Assembly: GCA_964601575.1 (NCBI GenBank)
Contig: CAZROA010000032.1
Location: 1-11,950, forward strand
DNA length: 11,950 nt
Direction of reading: 5' to 3'
Source of the DNA: CAZKEG01 sp964601575
GTDB taxonomy: Bacteria > Desulfobacterota > Thermodesulfobacteria > Thermodesulfobacteriales > Thermodesulfatatoraceae
The position numbers were made by a program, and so were the translations under genes. Positions within the stretch are counted from its first letter, which is position 1. Every line of letters starts with the position of its first letter. The notes under the pieces were generated by a model, which saw nothing but the letters and a program-made list of their open reading frames with translations, made no database searches and had not been told where the DNA came from. This document shows, piece by piece, positions 1-6,273 of this stretch.

Positions 1-86
1 TGGACGGCCAACTGTACGGCCGAAGCCGTCACCGCCCAGCCAAACAACAAACCTAGAAACAACGCTAACCAAACACTCTTTCTCAT
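1..86 (-). CDS. Exported protein, N-terminal signal peptide only (partial)
   Basis: Only the first 28 codons are inside the window; the gene runs off the left edge. The visible peptide begins MRKSVWLALFLGLLFGW, continues to ASAVQLAV, and is a textbook Sec signal peptide: a basic start, a hydrophobic core of about 14 residues, and an A-S-A signal peptidase I site near residue 23. The ATG at 84-86 is preceded by a very strong purine-rich ribosome binding site (GGAGAGGAGG, about 8 bases upstream), which fixes the start. It is on the same strand as dsrC but separated from it by a terminator and about 330 non-coding bases, so it probably has its own promoter. The mature protein is expected in the periplasm or outer membrane. 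Too little is visible to name a family. Confidence 0.75.
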   Translation of the reverse strand, partial: MRKSVWLALFLGLLFGWAVTASAVQLAV

Positions 87-195
87 CGCCCTTACCTCCT
101 CTCCTTAAATTTTGGATTTTGTTGTGTACTTAGACCAAACATCGAGCAAAGACCTACTAGATAGAAAACTCTTTCTTTCAGGACCGCCTCCTATC

Positions 196-240
196 ACCAC
201 TACTTCTCGACAAAATAAACATTAATCTTTAGTTAGCAAC
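196..240 (-). promoter_or_regulatory. Candidate sigma-70-type promoter for the left-edge exported gene
   Basis: Reading the minus strand, a TTGCTA element (overlapping the 234-242 repeat) is followed 16 bases later by TATTTT. Each matches four of six consensus positions of TTGACA and TATAAT. The position upstream of the exported gene and the overlap with a repeated motif make it plausible, but the match is weak and an AT-rich region yields such hits by chance. Confidence 0.25.
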
Positions 241-259
241 TCACTTGAACTAGCAACTC
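234..259. repeat. Direct repeat pair TAGCAACTC, 17-base period
   Basis: The nonamer TAGCAACTC occurs at 234-242 and again at 251-259. The period of 17 bases is between one and two helical turns. Together with the next repeat pair it forms a small cluster of repeated boxes upstream of the left-edge exported gene. It could be a tandem operator for a transcription factor; the sequence does not identify which. Confidence 0.5.
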
Positions 260-263
260 GATC

Positions 264-296
264 CTAATGCCAAATAGATTTTCTGTCTAATGCCAA
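264..296. repeat. Direct repeat pair CTAATGCCAA, 23-base period
   Basis: The decamer CTAATGCCAA occurs at 264-273 and 287-296. It lies beside the TAGCAACTC pair, so 63 bases hold two different duplicated boxes. On the minus strand the motif reads TTGGCATTAG; it does not have the GG-N10-GC spacing of a sigma-54 promoter. Chance duplication of a 10-mer within 23 bases is unlikely but not excluded. Confidence 0.5.
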
Positions 297-354
297 CTAA
301 GGGGTTATTCAGACAAAAAACCAGGATTTTTTGCCCCTTTTGACCCAAAAAAAC

Positions 355-368
355 TTTTTGTACAAAAA
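355..368. repeat. Perfect 14-base palindrome TTTTTGTACAAAAA
   Basis: The sequence is its own reverse complement over 14 bases, centred on GTAC. It lies in the non-coding stretch just past the dsrC terminator as seen from dsrC. It may be a dimeric operator site, or a by-product of adjoining T and A runs. Confidence 0.4.
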
Positions 369-420
369 ATTTCACTCTCTTGTCCATCTATTTCATTTTT
401 GGCTAACCAAGACAAAATAA

Positions 421-454
421 AAGGTGGCGCTTCGCATGAAGGCCACCTTTTTTT
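421..454 (-). terminator. Intrinsic terminator downstream of dsrC (potentially bidirectional)
   Basis: Arms AAGGTGGC (421-428) and GCCACCTT (442-449) pair perfectly. Inside them CTTC (430-433) pairs with GAAG (438-441) around a GCAT loop, with G429 as a single bulge. This gives a stem of 12 pairs. On the minus strand the stem is followed by TTATTTTG, 25 bases after the dsrC stop, so it should end dsrC transcription. On the plus strand it is followed by seven T, so it could also stop transcripts coming from the left. Confidence 0.85.
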
Positions 455-473
455 AGAAAACATAGTCTTTTCT

Positions 474-794
474 TTACACGCAACCAGTAGGTTTGGGTAA
501 ACCAGCCATCTTACAAGCGCCCTTACCAGGGCCAGAGGGGAACAACTCGTAAATCTTCTTCAACGGAAAACCAGTTACCTTGGAAAGAACACGAACCATC
601 GGGGCAACGCCATTCTTCTTGTAGTAATCCTGAAGGACCTTGATCACCTTCCAGTGCTCTTCCGTAAGCTCTTCAATACCCTCAAGGTGCTTGACGTAAT
701 CAACCCACTCCTGACACCAAGCCTCAAGACCACCAGCAAGGAATCCGTCTTCATCAACCTCAAAAGTTTTCCCTTTGAATTCTACTGTTGGCAT
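474..794 (-). CDS. dsrC: DsrC, sulfite reductase-associated sulfur carrier
   Basis: DsrC is a small cytoplasmic protein that carries sulfur as a persulfide or trisulfide between dissimilatory sulfite reductase DsrAB and the membrane complex DsrMKJOP. The 106-residue product has the family fold pattern (EVDEDGFL near 13-20, LTEEHWKVI near 43-51) and the diagnostic C-terminal arm: CKMAGLPKPTGCV, with Cys94 and the penultimate Cys105 separated by ten residues. Both redox cysteines identify a true DsrC rather than a TusE-like or single-cysteine paralogue. One more cysteine, Cys27, lies in the N-terminal half. The start is set by an excellent AAGGAGG site five bases before the ATG. The gene stands alone, with a terminator behind it and about 150 non-coding bases in front, as dsrC often does in sulfate reducers, where it is highly expressed. 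dsrAB are not in the window. The presence of a full DsrC implies a dissimilatory sulfur metabolism (reduction, oxidation or disproportionation). Confidence 0.97.
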   Translation of the reverse strand: MPTVEFKGKTFEVDEDGFLAGGLEAWCQEWVDYVKHLEGIEELTEEHWKVIKVLQDYYKKNGVAPMVRVLSKVTGFPLKKIYELFPSGPGKGACKMAGLPKPTGCV

Positions 795-837
795 ATTGCC
801 CTCCTTTTGACAAAAATTCTCTTTGTGAGAGGTACCT

Positions 838-870
838 ACTATACACTTTCCCGCTTGTCAACCCAGTATA
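838..870 (-). promoter_or_regulatory. dsrC: Candidate dsrC promoter elements
   Basis: The minus strand between the radical SAM gene and dsrC holds a TATACT hexamer (870-865, five of six matches to TATAAT), a perfect TTGACA (861-856) and a TATAGT (843-838). TTGACA and TATAGT are only 12 bases apart, too close for the usual sigma-70 spacing of 16-18, and TATACT has no good -35 box. The region very likely contains the promoter, but I cannot assign the exact pair of boxes. Confidence 0.4.
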
Positions 871-943
871 GCCCATAAGACCCGGAGTTAATGGCTTTAA
901 ATGGATTTTTACGGCTGTTTTCTTGCAATAAATCCCTCTGCAC

Positions 944-1864
944 TCAATTATCGAGAATAAGCGGTAAAAGAGCCCAATGGGTCTTGTCTAGCCTGGAAAA
1001 ACCCAATTTTCGAGCCATCTCTACCGCTTCTTCAAACTCCCTACGCCTAAGGGTACGATCTAGGGGAGGATAACGAGAGGCCTCACCCGCCGGGTGGTAA
1101 TGCCCCATGAGGTTCAAATAAGTATCAGGGGAGATTTCCTCCTTGATAAAGCGTAAAACCTGCTCAGTCCCAGCCAATCCTTCGGGCAAGACTAAATGTC
1201 GGACCAAGAGGCCCCGCCTGGCCAGGCCGTTTTCATCGAATTCTAAGTCACCCACTTGGCGGTACATCTCCTTCAAGGCCTTGCGGGCCACCAAGGGATA
1301 ATCTTTGGCCTTCAAGAGACGGGCGGCTATTTCTTCGTCCCAGACCTTAAAATCAGCCAGGTAAATGTCTACGATGCCCTCAAGGGCCTTGAGGGTCTCG
1401 ACCTTATCATATCCCCCGGTGTTAAAGACTACAGGTAGACGAAAGCCGCGCTTAAAGGCCATTTCTAAGGCCTTCAAAATGGCCCAGACCTGATGGCTCG
1501 GGGTAACCAGATTGAGGTTGTGGCAGCCCTTCTCCTGGAGCCCAAGCATGATCTCTGCAAGACCTTGGTAAGAGATCTCCGTGCCGATCGCTTCGTGGCT
1601 GATTTCATAGGTCTGGCAAAAGACACAACCAAGATTACACCCGCTAAAAAAGATGGCCCCTGAGCCCTTTTCCCCCACCAGACAGGCCTCTTCCCCAAAA
1701 TGGGGCTCATAACCAGCCACCTTGGGTAAAAGCCCGGTCTTACAAAGCCCCTGCTCTCCCTCTCCACGATTTACCTTGCATTCCCGTGGACAGAGGGTAC
1801 AGGGATTGAGATGCGGTTCCAGAGTGGCCAGTGCTTGCGTAAGGGATCGCTCTTTATCCTTCAG
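944..1864 (-). CDS. Radical SAM protein, PflX/COG1313 type; non-standard start
   Basis: This is a predicted cytosolic radical SAM iron-sulfur enzyme related to pyruvate formate-lyase activating enzymes; the physiological substrate of this subgroup is unknown to me. The SAM cluster motif is CNLGCVFC (Cys76, Cys80, Cys83 counted from the CTG start), preceded by GAIFFSG and followed by YEISH, as usual for the group. Upstream of it, the frame encodes a second conserved cysteine segment, CTLCPRECKVNR, with Cys22, Cys25, Cys29 and Cys41. The first standard start codon is a GTG at 1720, which would delete that segment and leave 258 residues. The open frame continues to 1891 without any ATG, GTG or TTG. 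I therefore place the start at CTG 1862-1864, overlapping the HIT stop as CTGA, with GGGAG ten bases upstream; this gives 306 residues, normal for the family. The alternative is a -1 frameshift from the HIT gene. It is the last gene of the operon; no clear terminator follows before dsrC. Confidence 0.85.
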   Translation of the reverse strand: MKDKERSLTQALATLEPHLNPCTLCPRECKVNRGEGEQGLCKTGLLPKVAGYEPHFGEEACLVGEKGSGAIFFSGCNLGCVFCQTYEISHEAIGTEISYQGLAEIMLGLQEKGCHNLNLVTPSHQVWAILKALEMAFKRGFRLPVVFNTGGYDKVETLKALEGIVDIYLADFKVWDEEIAARLLKAKDYPLVARKALKEMYRQVGDLEFDENGLARRGLLVRHLVLPEGLAGTEQVLRFIKEEISPDTYLNLMGHYHPAGEASRYPPLDRTLRRREFEEAVEMARKLGFSRLDKTHWALLPLILDN

Positions 1865-2364
1865 GGCTTTTTTTCTCCCGACATATAGGCTTCAAAGTGG
1901 GGATAGAGCCGGCGATAGGTGGCGATGATGTGTTCCGGGACCACCCGGACCTCGGCAAAGACAGTCATGAAATTCACGTCTCCATCCCACCGAGGGACCA
2001 CTTGAACATGGAGATGTTCAGGAATCCCGGCCCCAGCCACCTTGCCTAGGTTAAGCCCGACGTTAAATCCGTCGGGCTTCATCACTTCACGGAGGATGCG
2101 AATAGAAAGCCGCGTGGTGAGATTGAGGGCCAAGAGCTCTTCATGGGTGAGGTCTTCCAAGTCAGGGACGTGCCGCCTGGGAGAGATCAAGAGGTGCCCA
2201 GTATTGTAAGGGAATTTGTTCATGATCACGATGGTCAGGTCGTCTACATAGAGGATGAGCCGCTTTTCGTCGGGCAATTTGATCTCTGGCGGGCAAAAGG
2301 GGCAGCCCGGTTCCCTCTCTCCCAGGATGTATTCCATACGCCACGGGGCCCAGAGGACCTTCAT
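1861..2364 (-). CDS. HIT-family nucleotide hydrolase/phosphorylase (Ap4A phosphorylase-like)
   Basis: This is a 167-residue histidine-triad protein, expected to act on nucleotide phosphodiesters or anhydrides such as diadenosine polyphosphates in the cytosol. It starts MKVLWAPWRMEYI, typical of the bacterial Ap4A phosphorylase-like branch. It then has a CPFC pair (Cys21, Cys24), which often binds zinc in this branch, the loop NTGHLLISPRRHV (54-66), and the triad EHLHVQVVPRW (116-126). His119 is the expected catalytic residue. The third triad position is Gln121 instead of His, as seen in GalT-like and some phosphorylase members, which hints at nucleotidyl transfer or phosphorolysis rather than simple hydrolysis. 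The exact substrate cannot be read from the sequence. The ATG overlaps the stop of the upstream kinase as ATGA, indicating translational coupling. Its last codons contain a seven-A slippery run overlapping the radical SAM frame. Confidence 0.9.
   Translation of the reverse strand: MKVLWAPWRMEYILGEREPGCPFCPPEIKLPDEKRLILYVDDLTIVIMNKFPYNTGHLLISPRRHVPDLEDLTHEELLALNLTTRLSIRILREVMKPDGFNVGLNLGKVAGAGIPEHLHVQVVPRWDGDVNFMTVFAEVRVVPEHIIATYRRLYPHFEAYMSGEKKP
1867..1873 (-). other. A AAA AAG slippery heptamer at HIT/radical SAM junction
   Basis: In the HIT reading frame the last codons are GAA AAA AAG CCC TGA. This contains A AAA AAG in exactly the phase needed for -1 tandem slippage, the heptamer used in E. 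coli dnaX. A -1 slip here continues as GCC CTG AAG GAT in the radical SAM frame. A GGGAG purine tract lies directly upstream. Five bases downstream, AAGGAT can pair with ATCCCTT (one bulged C, eight-base loop), the usual distance for a stimulatory stem, although this stem is weak. Use of the site is an inference. Confidence 0.4.
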
Positions 2365-3794
2365 TTCTGGCCTCCGTTACAAAGGACCTCCAGGGGAAAC
2401 TTTACCACGGCCTTGGTCCCAGAAGGTTCTACCGGCCTAAGCTCGAGGGAGCCGCCGTGTAATTCAACGATTCGCTTGGCCACCGAAAGCCCCAGACCAG
2501 AACCGTAGACCTTGGTGGTAAAAAAGGGCTCGGTGACTCGGTTTATATAATCCGGTGGAATACCAAGGCCTGAATCAGTGATGGTGATCTCCACTTCATC
2601 TTCTATCTTGACCGCTATCCGCAGGACCCCTCCTTCGGGCATGGCCTCCAGGGCGTTCTTCAAGAGATGGATGAGGACCAGTTGCATCTCCTGGAGATCA
2701 ACGCAAATGACTGGTTCCCTCTCCGGCACCTCTAAAGAGACGTGGATCCCGGCCTCCCGGAAATCCCCCTGAAGCAAGGTCAAGGCCGTTTGCAGGAGGC
2801 GATAAAGCCCTATGGGCTGGGGCTCGATCTTTACCGGCTTGATAAATTCAAAGAGATCCTCCAGGGCCTTTTCCAGACGCTCGGCCTCCCGAATAATAGA
2901 ATCCAAATAGGTCTGGACCTCCTGGGCCAGACCCTTTTTGAGCAGGAGACGAGAAAGCCCTCCAACCGCCGAGATGGGGTTGCGAATCTCATGGGAGACC
3001 TTGGAGGCCAACTCGCCAAGGGCCGCCAGACGTTCGGCCTCGACCAGGAGGAATTTCTTTTCTTCCAATTCACGATACACATTTAGACGATTGAGGGCGA
3101 GGCTGGTGAGCGAGGCAATCATTTCTAAGAATTGAAGATTCTCCTCACCAATGGGCTCTCTGGTGACAAAGTTATCCACGAGGATAACCCCGTAGACATT
3201 GGGCGGCACGGCCAGAGGGACCGCGGCCATTTCTTGCACGCCGAGTTTTTCAAATATCTCCGAAAGAGGGCTCTCTTCCCGTCTCAAGACCACTGCCCGG
3301 TGTTTCTCAATAGAAAGCCTGATGGCTGGATCAAGATCAAGGGAGAGATGAAGGCTTTGGGCCAGAGTACTCAGGGGGGCATCTCCCCTTCGCATCTCTT
3401 CCCTCACCCTGGTGACCATCTCCTGAAAAGAGGGCTTCTGGGCCTCAATGGTCCCCCAGATCTCCGCCGCGGCCTCTGGGGAAGGTGGCCCCACGCCAAA
3501 GACCCCTCTAAGTTCGTCGGCATGGGGGAGCTTCTCTAAGATGAAAGCCCGGTTGAAGGCCAGGCCTTCTCCAGCGGTGACCGCCACCAAGACCGTGGCC
3601 AGGAGGTCTTCTTCGTCCTCGGCCTGGAGGAGATGGGTCGAAAAATTGAAAGACAGGTGCAAAAGATCCCCAAGACGACACTTATCCGGGCTACAAGGGG
3701 AAGAGAGGAGGGCCTGCTGGATATAACATCGTGTCTTGTCAAAGGGGATGTTCCATCTTCTCTTAAAGGGCAGTATCTCTACCCGTTTATTCAT
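2361..3794 (-). CDS. Cytosolic GAF-domain sensor histidine kinase
   Basis: A 477-residue sensor kinase with no membrane segment, so the signal is probably cytoplasmic. Order of domains: a short N-terminal region with three cysteines (Cys23, Cys34, Cys39); a GAF-type sensor domain (about 45-235); a HisKA helix with phospho-acceptor His268 in ASKVSHEIRNP; and a HATPase domain with the N box (LLKNALEA, Asn380), the G1 box DSGLGIP (Asp407), the F box EPFFTTK and the G2 box GSGLGLS near 431-437. All kinase motifs are intact. I chose ATG 3792-3794; a GTG six codons upstream (3812) is also possible, and neither has a good ribosome binding site at normal spacing. It follows livM by 24-42 bases and overlaps the HIT gene by ATGA. 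No stand-alone response regulator lies next to it, so its partner may be one of the receivers of the hybrid kinase in the same operon, or a regulator elsewhere. Confidence 0.93.
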   Translation of the reverse strand: MNKRVEILPFKRRWNIPFDKTRCYIQQALLSSPCSPDKCRLGDLLHLSFNFSTHLLQAEDEEDLLATVLVAVTAGEGLAFNRAFILEKLPHADELRGVFGVGPPSPEAAAEIWGTIEAQKPSFQEMVTRVREEMRRGDAPLSTLAQSLHLSLDLDPAIRLSIEKHRAVVLRREESPLSEIFEKLGVQEMAAVPLAVPPNVYGVILVDNFVTREPIGEENLQFLEMIASLTSLALNRLNVYRELEEKKFLLVEAERLAALGELASKVSHEIRNPISAVGGLSRLLLKKGLAQEVQTYLDSIIREAERLEKALEDLFEFIKPVKIEPQPIGLYRLLQTALTLLQGDFREAGIHVSLEVPEREPVICVDLQEMQLVLIHLLKNALEAMPEGGVLRIAVKIEDEVEITITDSGLGIPPDYINRVTEPFFTTKVYGSGLGLSVAKRIVELHGGSLELRPVEPSGTKAVVKFPLEVLCNGGQK

Positions 3795-3836
3795 GGCCTC
3801 TGAAGCTACCACAAAGATGGATTTAAAGAAAGTGGA

Positions 3837-4778
3837 TTAGAAACTGATAATAGACATTTGTCGCTTGAAAAACTTCCATTTTTTACCGATCCCGCATAAT
3901 CCTTCCGGTTGGAAGACAAGGATGACCATAAGGATGAAACCGTAGATGATATCTTTATATTCCTCAAAAAAGCTCAGGATTTGGGGCAAAGGGGTCAAAA
4001 AGGCCGCCCCAAACACCGCCCCCCAAACACTACCCATGCCCCCGATCAAGACCATGGTCACCACTTCGATAGAATAGAAGACGTCAAAGGTCTTCGGGCT
4101 GATAAAGGTGAGATAATGGGCGTAAAGGGTGCCGGCCAGGGCGGTTAGAGCGGCGCTCAAGGTAAAGATAGCCACTTTATAACGGGTCACGTTGAGGCCC
4201 AAGGCCTTGGCCGCGGCCTCGCTGGCCCTGATGGCCTTAAGCTCACGCCCTGGGCGGGTGGCCACCAGGCGTAAGGCCAAGAAGATAACCGCTAAGGTCA
4301 CCGCCCAGATCAGATAATAACAGGCCCGATCCGTGACCAGGCAATAATCTCCAAAACAAAGGGGCGGAATCCCGGGAAGGCCAGAGACACCTCCGGTAAG
4401 GCCATCGAGTTCGACCAAAAGGAGATAGACGACTAGGTTAATGCCCAAGGTAGCCATCACCAAATAGTGTCCCCTGAGACGCAAGATGAGCAGACCAAGC
4501 CCCCAGGCTAAAAGGGTGGTTAGAGAAATGGCCAGGGGTATGGTCACCCAAGGCGAAACCCCATAACGGGCACTAATTATGCCGGAGATATAGGCCCCAA
4601 GGGCATAGAAGGCCCCGTGGCCCAAGGAAATCTGGCCGGCATAGCCGATGAAGAGACTGAGGCCCACGGTGACCATGGCGTAAAGACCGATGAAAGCCAA
4701 GACATTGAGATAATAAGGATTCTTGACCAAGAAAGGAATGAACAAGACCAACGCGGCAAAGGAGACAAAGGCCCTCAT
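3837..4778 (-). CDS. livM: Branched-chain amino acid ABC transporter permease LivM
   Basis: This is one of the two inner-membrane permease subunits of a LivHMGFJ-type (HAAT family) importer for branched-chain amino acids, amides or similar substrates. The 313-residue product is hydrophobic with about eight to ten predicted membrane helices. Family signatures are GYAGQISLGHGAFYALGAY starting at 45, TGGVSGLPGIP at 128-138, the cytoplasmic EAA-like coupling loop around REL-KAIRASEAAAKALGLN (178-196), and IGGMGSVWGAVFG at 245-257. The ATG overlaps the livH stop as ATGA, so the two subunits are translationally coupled and probably made in equal amounts. Genes for the binding protein (LivJ/K) and the two ATPases (LivG, LivF) are not in this operon, unlike the usual arrangement. 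Substrate specificity cannot be told from the permease alone. Confidence 0.94.
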   Translation of the reverse strand: MRAFVSFAALVLFIPFLVKNPYYLNVLAFIGLYAMVTVGLSLFIGYAGQISLGHGAFYALGAYISGIISARYGVSPWVTIPLAISLTTLLAWGLGLLILRLRGHYLVMATLGINLVVYLLLVELDGLTGGVSGLPGIPPLCFGDYCLVTDRACYYLIWAVTLAVIFLALRLVATRPGRELKAIRASEAAAKALGLNVTRYKVAIFTLSAALTALAGTLYAHYLTFISPKTFDVFYSIEVVTMVLIGGMGSVWGAVFGAAFLTPLPQILSFFEEYKDIIYGFILMVILVFQPEGLCGIGKKWKFFKRQMSIISF

Positions 4779-5656
4779 AGACGTTCTTTCACACCAAAAC
4801 CCAGTATCCCTTGAGGCCGGATCAAAAGGACCAAGACCAACAAGGCAAAGGCCAAGATATTCTTGTAGGCCGAAGAGACAAAATAGGCTGAGAGCCCCTC
4901 AAGCACACCTAAAAGGAGGCCTCCGAGCAAGGCCCCACCGAAATGGCCATAACCTCCAAGGATGGCTGCGGCAAAACCTTTAAGCCCCATCATCACCCCG
5001 CTTTCAAAGGAAAGAGGGGTAACCGGAGTTATGAGCACGCCGGCCAGGCCACCCAAGGCGCCAGCCATGGCAAAGCTTAAGGCCACCATCCAAGGCACCG
5101 GGATCCCGACCAAGGCCGCTGCCTCAGGGTCCACCGCCACCGCCCTCATCGCCCTCCCCCATTTGGTTCGATGGAAGAAGAGGTGTAAGAGGGCAAAGGC
5201 CAAAAAAGTCACCCCTAAGATCCAAAGGGTCTGGGGCATAATAGTCAACGGACCGAGTTTAAGCGGAGTATCTCCCCCAAAAGGTGGGAGGGAAATGGGC
5301 CTCTTGCCCCAGATTTCCTTGATGAGCCCGCGAAGAAAGATAGAGGCCCCCACGGTGATAAAAACCAAGATCAAGATTTCTCGCGAACGGGCCCGTGAAA
5401 GGACCACACGATCAAGCAAAAGACCGACCACGGCGGCAAAACAGACCGCCGAAAGAAAGGCCAAAGGATAAGGAAGATGCCAGCTGGCCAAGGCCGAATA
5501 GGCCCAAAAGGCCCCGAGGACCAAGAAATCTCCTTGGGCAAAATTGACGATCCCGGTGGCGTTTTCAACGACGCCAAAACCCAGGGCAATCAAGGCATAA
5601 ATAGCCCCGGCCGAGAGCCCGGAGAGCAAAAATTGAAAAAAGACCACAGCTTCCAT
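4775..5656 (-). CDS. livH: Branched-chain amino acid ABC transporter permease LivH
   Basis: The partner permease subunit of livM, forming a heterodimeric membrane channel. From ATG 5654-5656 the product has 293 residues. It begins MEAVVFFQFLLSGLSAGAIY, the usual LivH opening, followed by the GIVNFAQGDF signature (35-44; the family has NFAHG or NFAQG), the EAA-like loop WGRAMRAVAVDPEAAALVGI, and AILGGYGHFGGALLGG. The open frame extends 13 codons further to a TTG at 5695, two bases after the nitroreductase stop. The alignment with typical LivH N-termini favours the ATG, though no strong ribosome binding site is visible at either place. It ends in an ATGA overlap with livM. Confidence 0.93.
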   Translation of the reverse strand: MEAVVFFQFLLSGLSAGAIYALIALGFGVVENATGIVNFAQGDFLVLGAFWAYSALASWHLPYPLAFLSAVCFAAVVGLLLDRVVLSRARSREILILVFITVGASIFLRGLIKEIWGKRPISLPPFGGDTPLKLGPLTIMPQTLWILGVTFLAFALLHLFFHRTKWGRAMRAVAVDPEAAALVGIPVPWMVALSFAMAGALGGLAGVLITPVTPLSFESGVMMGLKGFAAAILGGYGHFGGALLGGLLLGVLEGLSAYFVSSAYKNILAFALLVLVLLIRPQGILGFGVKERL

Positions 5657-5697
5657 GAAATCAGAAACACTATAACCAGCTAAAAAGAAAGGCAAGC

Positions 5698-6273
5698 TTA
5701 TAGATCAAGGACAAGCTCGGAAAGAGGCCTCTTGGGCACGTGGTGGACGCCCTTTTCGTCACGCCAATAGCGAATGTCACCACCTTCAGGGAGATCCTCG
5801 ATGACCACCTGCTCCGCCGGCTTTCCAAGGGCAATGACATGGAGGATTTCAAAACGCTCGGGGATCCCAAGGGCCTGGCGAAGGCCTTCTCGGTCGACCG
5901 AGCCGATGATACAACCCCCAAGCCCTTTTTCCACTGCCCCAAGGAGGATATTTTGGGTGGCCAGACCGGCATCTACCCCAAAGACTTGGGCAATATCCCG
6001 ATCCCCCAAGACGATGATGTAGGCCGTTGGGCGTTCCCCGGCCCCTGGCCCAGGCCAGTCTTTCAAATAGGCCGCCCAGCGTAGACAAGAAAAGATCTTC
6101 TGATTCTTCTCTGGCTCCCAAGAAAGGATGTACTTCAAGGGTTGAAGATTTCCGGCCGAAGCCGAAAGCCGAGCCAGACGGATAAGGGAAAGAAGAAGCT
6201 CTCGATCCAAGCGGAATGACTCATTGAAACGACGATAACTCCGACAACGACGAACTAGCTCAGATAAGTCCAT
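5698..6273 (-). CDS. Nitroreductase-family FMN oxidoreductase
   Basis: A 191-residue member of the nitroreductase superfamily, cytosolic flavoproteins that bind FMN as dimers and use NAD(P)H. Visible signatures: CRSYRRF (10-16), contributing the FMN phosphate-binding arginines; SASAGNLQPL (37-46) in the flavin loop; ERPTAYIIVL (80-89); DAGLATQNILL (101-111); GLGGCIIGSV (118-127); and GKP near 150. The C-terminal DIRYWRDEKGVHHVPKR is characteristic of a small subgroup seen in anaerobes whose natural substrate is not established. The ATG lies inside the end of the hybrid kinase gene (14-base overlap), so it is translated as part of the operon. Whether it reduces nitro compounds, enones or something linked to the amino acid transporter cannot be read from the sequence. 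Confidence 0.92.
   Translation of the reverse strand: MDLSELVRRCRSYRRFNESFRLDRELLLSLIRLARLSASAGNLQPLKYILSWEPEKNQKIFSCLRWAAYLKDWPGPGAGERPTAYIIVLGDRDIAQVFGVDAGLATQNILLGAVEKGLGGCIIGSVDREGLRQALGIPERFEILHVIALGKPAEQVVIEDLPEGGDIRYWRDEKGVHHVPKRPLSELVLDL

Larger units (their letters stand above)
87..420. other. AT-rich intergenic region with repeats and candidate promoter
   Basis: About 330 bases with no convincing coding frame lie between the dsrC terminator and the left-edge exported gene. The stretch holds two pairs of direct repeats (listed separately), a 14-base palindrome, and several A or T runs. Any regulatory signal here most likely serves the left-edge gene. The leader from the candidate promoter to its ATG would be about 120 bases, long enough for 5' UTR regulation, but I recognise no known riboswitch. 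Confidence 0.6.

Noticed and set aside
264..296. Possible sigma-54 promoter from TTGGCA on the minus strand
   Set aside because: Neither copy has a GC at the required ten bases after the GG, so the -24/-12 geometry is absent.
234..296. Possible degenerate CRISPR array
   Set aside because: The repeats are only 9-10 bases, differ in sequence between pairs, and have no regular spacer; no cas gene is near.
807..861. Possible FNR/CRP-type operator upstream of dsrC
   Set aside because: The TTGAC and GTCAA halves are about 40 bases apart instead of the four-base spacing such sites need.
870..943. Possible terminator after the radical SAM gene
   Set aside because: Only a poor GGATTT/AAATCC pairing with a loop of about 20 bases and no T run was found, so I do not call one.
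2143..3539. Several plus-strand open frames opposite the HIT and GAF-kinase genes
   Set aside because: They mirror well-supported minus-strand genes, have no ribosome binding sites and show low-complexity antisense composition.
4962..5471. Long plus-strand open frame opposite livH
   Set aside because: Its product is rich in Lys, Pro, Thr and Arg with no fold-like pattern, and it is the antisense image of a strongly supported permease gene.
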